Below, one piece after another: positions 14,701-18,606 of a stretch of 18,606 nt of DNA. The position numbers and the translations under genes were made by a program. How positions within the stretch are numbered: the stretch's first letter is position 1; the number at the start of each line of letters is the position of its first letter. The DNA is from Planctomycetota bacterium (GTDB taxonomy: Bacteria; Planctomycetota; PUPC01; JACPCR01): positions 1-18,606 of the forward strand of contig JASLXP010000635.1 of the NCBI GenBank assembly GCA_030740295.1. The letters are read 5' to 3'. Under the pieces are notes generated by a model. The model made no database searches, had not been told where the DNA came from, and worked only from the letters and a program-made list of their open reading frames with translations.

Positions 14701-17477
14701 AGGCCGGCGCTCAGATGACTGCCGATGCCACGGACCTCATCCGCCAGAAGGAACACCTGCAGGCCGCCAAAAAGCTGCAGCTTGCAGCAGCCCGTTTCGA
14801 GGAAGCATCCGGTTATGCAAAGGAAAAGAAGCTGGCAGAACAGGCAGTCGAAGCCTCCGCGCTCGCAGTAAAGTCTCAGAGTGACAGCCACGCCCAGGAA
14901 TACGCCAGCCTCATACTTAAGGCCGACGAGCTCATGCTCAGTGCCGGCGTGAATGCACAGGGCAAAGAGTACGATGCAGCGGCCGTGGACTACGACAAGG
15001 CCGGCAAACTCTACGGAGCCGCTGAAAAACTGTCGAAGGAAAAGAGCCTTGATGAAGCTCTATTGAAAGCAGCGGAAGCGAAGGCCGCGGAGGCCGAAAA
15101 AAACGTCGGCCTTCAGTATTATCAGGCATCCATGCTGGCGGGATCTGATGCCGAGACCGAGAAGGACTGGCCGAAGGCAAAGGAAGCATTCGCACGGGCA
15201 GTCCAGATGGCAAAAGAAAAAAAACTGGATGCAAAACTGCTCGACACCAGCACTGCAAAACTTAAGCGCGTCTCCATCCTTGCCGCCTCTACCAAGGATC
15301 TCCAGGACAAACTCGATCGAGGGAAACTCCTCCTCGAACAGGAGAAGTGGCAGGAAGCATACGAGCTCTTCGCAGAGGCATACGAAATCGCTTCTTTCGC
15401 CAATCTGAAGTCCTCAAAAAACGAAGCCGAGCGCAGCCGGCTCAAGGCTGGCAAGGAAGTCGTCAAGAAGCTCCAGGCTGAAGCGAAGAAGAGTTTCCTC
15501 GGCAAACGCTACCAGGAGACCATCGATCAGATCAAAGAAGCCGAAACAATCGCCGGCCACATTTCGCTGGCCAGAGAGCTGCTAAACGAGCTGAAACAGG
15601 AACGGGAGAAATCAGAGAAAGCGATGACGGCCTGGAAAGAATACAAGATCACCCTGGATACAGGGCAGGCAGCCCTCAAGAAAGGCGATTGGCAGACTGC
15701 CGGCCGAAACTTCACCGCGGCCGCCAAAGCCGCGGGCGATGCAGGGCTCGGCGACGATATCCTGTCCGATGCGCAGCAACTGGCCCGGTCCGCCAACAAC
15801 ATGAGCAAATCCGTCCAGGAGTTCGCGCAGCTCATCGAGGACGGCAAAGCGCAGGAAGAAAAGAAAGATCTCCTGGCAGCAGTAGAGACCTACACTAAAG
15901 CCGAAAATATTGCCGCATCACTTCAGAAGAGTCTCGGCGAGCAGAAAGAATACGTACCCACCCTGACACGCATGAAGGCCGATGCCGCCGGATTGCTTGA
16001 AGCCGTCCTGCCCAGAGTCGCCGGCGCGCAGATGAAGAAATCTGTCGAGCAGGGCGAGCTGAATAAGAAGAACATGAAATGGGAGCTCGCCCTGGAGAAC
16101 TATCAGCAGGCCCTCCGCGTCGCGGGCAGCGCGGGCGCGGATAAGGCGGGAGTCGACAAGCTGAATTCGGAAATCATCCTCCTTCGCAAGATGGTTGAAG
16201 GCACACAGAAGTTCACCGCGAAAATGGACGCCGGCGCCCGCCTGCACGGTCAGGAATCCTGGGATGATGCACGCAGCTCGTACGAAGAGGCGGTCGCCCT
16301 CGCAAAAGAATTTGGATTACCGGATTCCTTCAGCGAACGCGCGAACGCACGCATCAAAGGGATCGCAGAAACCCGGTTTACCAGGCTTACGGACTCCGCC
16401 AGAGCCATGGTAAATCAGGGCAAGTTTCTCGAAGCCAATCGCATCTATGCCGAAGCAAGGGCCCTGGGCCGGAAAGAATCGATAGATGCAGCAAAGCTCC
16501 AGGAGCTCTCCACCAACGTGGCCGCCATCAAGGGCAAACTGCTCGAATCAATCGTCTACTCCCGCGGCGATTTCAATTCCGCCGAAGCCGCCAAACGGCA
16601 GGAGGAAACCGCTCAGGTCCTCGCCATTCCGGCCCGCCTCCAGCTCCCGATTGCCAACGATACCCCAATCGCATTCCGTCTGATCCCCGCCGGCGAATTC
16701 AACATGGGCAGCAACGATTCCGAGAAAGGCCGCGACAGAGACGAAAGCGTTAAAGGCCAGGGCAAACTGCGAATTAAGATCTCAAAGCCCTACTACTTTT
16801 CGGAGACGGAAGTCACCCAGGTCCAATGGCGTACCCTCATGGGCAACAACCCGAGCAAATTCAAAGAAGGCGATGACCATCCCGTCGAAAACATCTCCTG
16901 GGTCGACTGCCAGAAATTCCTGGAAAAGCTGTCGGCAAAGACCGGCCGCAAATGCCGCATGCCCACCGAGGCCGAATGGGAGGCCGCCTGCCGCGCCGGC
17001 TCGACCAAGCAGTACTGGTTCGGAGACCGCCACCCATCCGTCCGGCAGATGGCCCCGTACATGTGGTTCTCATACAACGCGGACCAGGGCCGCCGAAAAG
17101 ATGAAATGTTCGACCCCGAAAACCCAATCAAGAAATGGGGACGCGTCACCAAGGTAAAACACAGCCCCGTCGGCATCAGCATCCAATACAACCGGGGCGG
17201 GCGCCGCGTCCCCCGCAAGCCAAACCCCTACGGCCTGCACGACATGCACGGCAACGTCTTCGAGTGGTGCCTCGATTGGTACGACATAGACTATTTCTCC
17301 CTGATCAGCAAAACTGATCCCCACCTCAAAAGCGTCGAAAAACCAAAGGCCCGCGCCATTCGCGGCGGCTCAGCCGGCTGCAACCTCTGGTGGTGCCGCA
17401 GCGCAGAACGCGACGGCGAAGACCCTCTGCAAGGCATCGAGGACGTCGGCCTGCGGGTGCTGCTCGAGGTGGATTAG
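8721..17477 (+). CDS. Giant transmembrane Ser/Thr protein kinase / FGE-sulfatase-domain protein with long helical repeats
   Basis: One intact 2,918-residue reading frame. Domains in order: zinc ribbon (C5, C10, C27, C30); Hanks-type kinase (about 84-370) with GEGGMGAVY (92-100), K114, E134, HRDIKPDN (207-214), a DLG in place of DFG (250-252) and GTVDYMAPEQ (272-281); double zinc ribbon (C393/C398/C409/C412 and C420/C423/C434/C437); TPR-like helices including three 99-residue repeats (665-961); KKKK and one membrane span (about 1150-1170); about 1,470 residues of Ala/Lys/Glu-rich helical hairpins; and a C-terminal FGE/SUMF1-type domain (about 2651-2918) with PTEAEWEAACRAG, YGLHDMHGNVFEW and RGGS (2881-2884). 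Lysines before the span predict an inside kinase and an outside FGE fold. Kinase-FGE fusions are known in this group and in chlamydial Pkn1; this one is unusually long. It starts exactly at the zinc ribbon, with a weak ribosome site. Confidence 0.92.
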   Translation: MLLRCPNPECNKVLDAPDRLAGRHVKCPACGVRFYAPSTVSGEQKDPSVAGENPAIGERLPEATVVMGTPDADRDEMIGLKLGGCQIESKLGEGGMGAVYKAKHIGLDKDVAVKVVPRYLAEKSQQFVERFQREARAAARLDHPNIVKVHNVGEEQGHHFMVMEYIEGESLKEMLMREGKLDFEAAVSIFHQVLAALSAAHSKGIIHRDIKPDNILLRHLKPGETGSSIEMQRNLLGAVEKARTIAKVADLGLAKVQDSHSQGYTMSGVMLGTVDYMAPEQAEDAKNVDARADIYSLGCTFYHMLSGKKPYPGAAMMEVMMKHVTAPIPSVLDEREDVPADIDEIVKKMLAKKPDDRFETVAEIMNSLSGFVSAMSGEVPAMTESLPPDMVACPNTSCGKPNRRGAKWCAGCGEALVEKCLKCGEDVFLGETFCIHCGTNLEDEKKILDIVEEARSLLVAKRPRLVLDKLEEVFTLDPEREDALNVKERAEPIVSRIDALITRASESDEAEDFEAVQAALQEALELSPEEEDLQEQLSDIPEKILERDVRGSLRSAAEAWDEHRPHAAEQFYRKVITLDPDNDQAMDGIETCQALYDTIADKKDELNQLLDEKELNQAREVCLSILELDADDEEVQFKSKDLDDRFEEINEILSSAGILMQSQKWEEAGEAWQKVLDIWPTHAPATDGLQKAEESQSRFNELAERATRLAEEQDLGQAEEALQAALDAGHWEEGVLIIKAVREKKEEAEDLMHEAWDQFKKKDWVIAIEEFQKVLEAWPCHAAARKGLEDSESSLKEFQDLVEATKAPLESRSLADAENALIKALQAGHWEEGQRQLEQAEADLKQTTQLLKNAQTNVDSQNWSTALEALKEVNDLWPVHPTHKHLFEQAQKNEEVFRARREEAEALLTENKLSSAITALELALDAGNWPEGAKALLETQEHADAARKAAGEGEEEADARKWHQALQHLETAKALDEESVDPAQLEQVAKLAANLEEHINAVRLLWEQNKYEELLHRAEEASQIGADDEIERLKQQAMMKLNKVQELEAAASQTEAENNPNRTVEILSEALDIQPHREDIRRQRDRLEQRARQSHSLLSQAKESYRKKQWAAALHQANDALELDSHLQAAKDLAKQAKAATEGQEKKKKMMIAAAAVFALVVILGAYFSYRAQQNAIIEERRASVTKFMTAAGTNKELAEKAISAGDIKLLSARQNADEKAAQAASGNFGTAVGELKEALNKVKQAEAEVQENSDLATDLVRINRLKSNIQPISESADAKAAEAKKLQQSIQSFAKSLAAARNLKDNENWEAAWGAYSEAIQIATTANFGVEARKAADEEKETVATNYFQTSLDAGVKHKEEGALSQAKEEFETALAIATRVNRKDLTEQAQAAIAALDADEYSRLVRIGRQAAAEAQPNWAVARKAFQDAIAFATDNLNDEAKVGDATKMLEVLDRGFFRHQMSIGDALVKDQKWAEAGDAYEVAKLAAEETLKNKELVAEAENAIRRIGIQLGQARYQDHLKKGDLALKEGIALEQTAKKAPADKAVISFAQATRKLDAAKKHFEDALKVATETVGTDSAKSEATSRLKQATTNLASCGYQKAMVAGETSFAADDFAKALENFREAEQTATDGKLDQALIDLARQRRTKTEESQKGMTEYGEALQKAADEEKKKNWPAVRDAYVKAEKAAQKYQLPAKFLIQATSRGLEATYQSKMADAAAKEQEGDLQNAILTYRDAAKFAAQNRLASSYEKAATEKAQQATLKLGATQLGAAIEKAQEQEKQGDEQLKAKSYRNAAKLLGNALNGFQMAETSAKQRNLAGQLAKASAAVKRIESKLYTAEFNSEIADADARVAEAEKSNNDKKFPQASAALQDASRLYQKAKALAEQQKAGKDADLATQQIARIQKLLLSTQVDVALEQARGIEAGAQRISRADKFAEAASEFLKAQDACQKAITLAEKNGLADKKAESEKLKAAVQKVYFEQMYLVKKEAGAQMTADATDLIRQKEHLQAAKKLQLAAARFEEASGYAKEKKLAEQAVEASALAVKSQSDSHAQEYASLILKADELMLSAGVNAQGKEYDAAAVDYDKAGKLYGAAEKLSKEKSLDEALLKAAEAKAAEAEKNVGLQYYQASMLAGSDAETEKDWPKAKEAFARAVQMAKEKKLDAKLLDTSTAKLKRVSILAASTKDLQDKLDRGKLLLEQEKWQEAYELFAEAYEIASFANLKSSKNEAERSRLKAGKEVVKKLQAEAKKSFLGKRYQETIDQIKEAETIAGHISLARELLNELKQEREKSEKAMTAWKEYKITLDTGQAALKKGDWQTAGRNFTAAAKAAGDAGLGDDILSDAQQLARSANNMSKSVQEFAQLIEDGKAQEEKKDLLAAVETYTKAENIAASLQKSLGEQKEYVPTLTRMKADAAGLLEAVLPRVAGAQMKKSVEQGELNKKNMKWELALENYQQALRVAGSAGADKAGVDKLNSEIILLRKMVEGTQKFTAKMDAGARLHGQESWDDARSSYEEAVALAKEFGLPDSFSERANARIKGIAETRFTRLTDSARAMVNQGKFLEANRIYAEARALGRKESIDAAKLQELSTNVAAIKGKLLESIVYSRGDFNSAEAAKRQEETAQVLAIPARLQLPIANDTPIAFRLIPAGEFNMGSNDSEKGRDRDESVKGQGKLRIKISKPYYFSETEVTQVQWRTLMGNNPSKFKEGDDHPVENISWVDCQKFLEKLSAKTGRKCRMPTEAEWEAACRAGSTKQYWFGDRHPSVRQMAPYMWFSYNADQGRRKDEMFDPENPIKKWGRVTKVKHSPVGISIQYNRGGRRVPRKPNPYGLHDMHGNVFEWCLDWYDIDYFSLISKTDPHLKSVEKPKARAIRGGSAGCNLWWCRSAERDGEDPLQGIEDVGLRVLLEVD
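10713..11603 (+). repeat. Three gapless 297-bp (99-residue) tandem repeats in the kinase gene
   Basis: Residues 665-763, 764-862 and 863-961 align without a single gap. Each starts with Trp, has a 'W-P-x-H' motif at positions 15-18 (WPTH, WPCH, WPVH) and an 'A-L-x-A-G-[HN]-W-x-E-G' motif at 61-70 (AGHWEEG, AGHWEEG, AGNWPEG). A fourth, degenerate copy begins with W at 11604, and a weaker one precedes the first. The nucleotide sequences have diverged well beyond the protein pattern, so this is an old duplication kept by selection. Each unit looks like two or three TPR-like helical hairpins. Confidence 0.9.
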
Positions 17478-17705
17478 CGGTGCTGGCGCGCCGCGACAAC
17501 TCAACGACAGATGTCCCGACAGGTATCTCTGGGCAACCAGCATTTGAAGGCCTGCCAGATTGTGGGAGCGCCGTCACTAGGAAAGCTGCCGGCTTCCTCG
17601 CTCATGATTTCTCCATCCACCGTGGCTGGCCTGCGCTGCGGCTGCGATATCGTTCCCTCCTCCCAAAACAGATCATTCTTCATCACTGGGGGTAGTAGCT
17701 CAGGA

Positions 17706-17787
17706 TTGGCGAAGGCCATACTCATCGTAGCCTGGGGCAACGCCCCAGGATCGAGAGAGAGCGACGATCATTGGCCGAAGGCCATAT
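17706..17787 (+). repeat. REP-like palindromic unit, copy 1
   Basis: The unit reads: GGC(C)GAAGGCC-type head at 17708, then a linker, then a strong hairpin CCTGGGGC-AAC-GCCCCAGG (17731-17749), a variable stretch, and a closing small hairpin TGGCC-GAA-GGCCA (17772-17784). Positions 17711-17737 match the second copy in reverse complement at 26 of 27 bases. The form, two small palindromes around a larger one, resembles bacterial REP/BIME elements. Confidence 0.75.
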
Positions 17788-17821
17788 TTAACGATGCAAC
17801 GTCGCCGCTTCGGTGAGTATA

Positions 17822-17900
17822 ACCTTCGGCCAAAAGGCTGATGCGAATCACAGTCCCTGGGGTGATACCCCAGGCTGCGATGAGTATGGCCTTCGGCCAT
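17822..17900 (-). repeat. REP-like palindromic unit, copy 2, inverted
   Basis: This is the reverse-oriented partner of copy 1. It has the large hairpin CCTGGGGT-GAT-ACCCCAGG (17856-17874), a variable stretch with a decayed small hairpin near 17823-17837, and a perfect small hairpin ATGGCC-TTC-GGCCAT (17886-17900). The closing base pair of the large hairpin has changed from C-G in copy 1 to T-A here, which preserves pairing. Together the copies form an imperfect palindrome of about 195 bases. Confidence 0.75.
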
Positions 17901-17901
17901 T

Positions 17902-18009
17902 ACGGGCGCTAAACACGTACCCAGCGGGACGCTTGGTAATGTGAAAAAGACGGGCACATCCTGGTTGAATATCAGTTTTCCCACTACTTCAACGAAGGAG
18001 GCCCGTCTT
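17902..18009 (+). ncRNA. Candidate IS110 bridge RNA / structured transposase leader
   Basis: Two folds are visible. The first is a hairpin at 17918-17938, TACCCAGCG-GGA-CGCTTGGTA, with one C-T mismatch. The second is a long stem: AAGACGGGC (17947-17955) pairs with GCCCGTCTT (18001-18009), and inside it GTTGAA (17964-17969) pairs with TTCAAC (17988-17993). Between the two stems lies an internal loop, ACATCCTG on the left and GAAGGAG on the right. Stem, internal loop, stem is the form of the DNA-binding loops of IS110 bridge RNAs, which are encoded upstream of the transposase in this group. The right side of the loop is also the transposase ribosome site, so a role in translation control is an alternative or additional reading. 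Confidence 0.35.
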
Positions 18010-18606
18010 ATGTATACGGTAAGTGTAGACATACACTCAGCAAGTTTCACTATGGCTGTTTTCAACGAGAAGAAGAATCTCTGCCGGACCTTTACGTGCA
18101 GTACTACGGTTGAGAATCTCATTGAGCAAGTGTCAGAGATTCCGAACCCCAAGACGGTGGTTGTCGAGGAATGCCACTTAGCCCAATTGGTCAAGGAAGT
18201 GCTCGAGGAGCACGTGGATAAAGTGGTTGTTGCCGATCCAGTCCAGAACCGATGGATTGCAGAAGCTGAGTTCGTCAACGACAAGAAGAGCGCGATTAAG
18301 CTAGGCAAGCTGTATCTTAACGACGACATCCGCGAGGTGTTTCATCCGGATGCGGACGGTGCGAGTATCCGCAGTGAGTTTCTGCACTACCGGGACCTGG
18401 ACGGCCATCTCACCCGGTCAAAGAACAAACTGAAGGCGACCTTCAAACAGGGAGGAGTAAAACACCCCTCCGATTGGGGAGAGATATTCACACGTAAGAA
18501 GCAGTTGCTGGGGCAGCTTGGCGAGCGCCCTCACCTGCAGTTCCGCGCTCGGCACTTCTACGAGATGGTTTCGAGCTTCGGGCATATGAAGCAACAGACT
18601 TATACG
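18010..18606 (+). CDS. IS110-family transposase, N-terminal 199 residues
   Basis: The product is a DEDD (RuvC-like) transposase that in this family acts with a guide RNA to recombine element and target DNA. The N-terminal domain is recognisable: VSVDIHS with D7, VVVEECH with E53, then VVVADPVQNRWIAEAEFVND with D91 and the following KLGKLYLNDDIREVFHP. The helical segment LHYRDLDGHLTRSKNKLKAT (126-145) is also typical. The position of the fourth acidic residue, usually D in 'D..D', appears to be S94 (VNDKKSA), which may weaken catalysis or reflect a subfamily difference. The ATG at 18010 has the strongest ribosome site in the window, AAGGAGG eight bases upstream. The gene runs off the right edge with its Tnp_20 (catalytic Ser) domain unseen, so intactness cannot be judged. 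Confidence 0.88.
   Translation, partial: MYTVSVDIHSASFTMAVFNEKKNLCRTFTCSTTVENLIEQVSEIPNPKTVVVEECHLAQLVKEVLEEHVDKVVVADPVQNRWIAEAEFVNDKKSAIKLGKLYLNDDIREVFHPDADGASIRSEFLHYRDLDGHLTRSKNKLKATFKQGGVKHPSDWGEIFTRKKQLLGQLGERPHLQFRARHFYEMVSSFGHMKQQTYT

Larger units (their letters stand above)
17478..18009. other. Gene-free region between the kinase gene and the IS110 transposase
   Basis: No convincing gene is present. The first 220 bases hold one small hairpin (17580-17597, GGAAAGC/GCTTCC with a bulged A) and no clear terminator for the kinase gene. Positions 17706-17900 hold the inverted pair of palindromic units, and 17902-18009 the structured leader of the IS110 element, both listed separately. The short open frames on either strand here have no recognisable protein and overlap the repeats. 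Confidence 0.7.
17902..18606 (+). mobile_element. IS110-family insertion sequence, left part
   Basis: The transposase, its structured leader and the adjoining palindromic repeats indicate the left end of an IS110-family element; the right end lies beyond the window. IS110 elements have no conventional terminal inverted repeats, so the left boundary cannot be fixed from sequence alone. I place it just after the palindromic unit ending at 17900, because some IS110 elements (IS621, ISPpu9/10) are known to insert in or next to REP sequences. If the repeats belong to the element instead, it would start near 17700. Confidence 0.6.

Noticed and set aside
17478..17520. A terminator directly after the kinase gene (GCGG...CCGC)
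   Set aside because: The pairing is short and interrupted, and no T-run follows.
17501..17740. A 79-codon minus-strand open frame in the gene-free region
   Set aside because: Low-complexity, no ribosome site of note, no recognised homology, and part of it lies in the palindromic unit. It cannot be supported as a gene.
17706..17900. The repeated palindromes as a CRISPR array
   Set aside because: There are only two full units, they are inverted relative to each other, the intervals are not regular unique spacers, and no cas gene is nearby.
17700..18329. A 209-codon minus-strand open frame across the repeats and the transposase start
   Set aside because: It runs antisense to a clear IS110 transposase and through palindromic repeats; the translated text shows no family pattern.

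Overview
This window looks like a chromosomal segment of an uncultured bacterium from the PVC superphylum or a close neighbour (Planctomycetota, Lentisphaerota, Kiritimatiellota or Hydrogenedentota; the sequence does not decide which). The grounds are a zinc-ribbon Ser/Thr kinase fused to a formylglycine-generating-enzyme (FGE) fold, a secreted beta-helix protein next to a sugar isomerase-like start, a DUF6785/DUF6784 membrane protein, weak Shine-Dalgarno sites on most genes, and palindromic repeats of the kind that litter such genomes. All family names come from motif recognition by eye; no database search was run.

Layout. Positions 1-67 hold the start of a leftward sugar-phosphate isomerase/epimerase-like gene. 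A 901-residue secreted right-handed beta-helix protein (245-2950, +) diverges from it and converges on a tightly coupled leftward pair: a DUF5674 protein (3736-3365) and a small helical protein (3364-3008). Next, rightward, come a polytopic OPT-like transporter (3863-5770) and a TPR protein that ends where a CHAT protease domain would normally begin (6018-7523). A clear intrinsic terminator follows, then S-adenosylmethionine decarboxylase speD (7632-8006). A leftward FHA-domain protein (8534-8133) shares a 186-bp divergent control region with a giant gene (8721-17477). That gene encodes a 2,918-residue protein: zinc ribbon, Ser/Thr kinase, double zinc ribbon, three gapless 99-residue repeats, one membrane span, about 1,470 residues of helical repeats, and an FGE/SUMF1 domain. 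The last kilobase is gene-poor until an IS110-family transposase (18010 onward, cut by the window end). Just upstream of it lie an inverted pair of REP-like palindromic units and a leader that can fold like an IS110 bridge RNA.

How the parts may work together. The FHA protein and the giant kinase are the clearest module: FHA domains bind phosphothreonine, and the two genes diverge around an operator-like palindrome. The predicted topology puts the kinase in the cytoplasm and the FGE fold outside, on a long helical stalk, which suggests a transmembrane sensor or scaffold. The beta-helix protein, isomerase and transporter fit carbohydrate scavenging. The IS110 element next to REP-like hairpins fits the known preference of some IS110 elements for such sites.

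The best candidates for something undescribed are the architecture of the giant kinase with its FHA partner, and the IS110 leader with its possible guide RNA.
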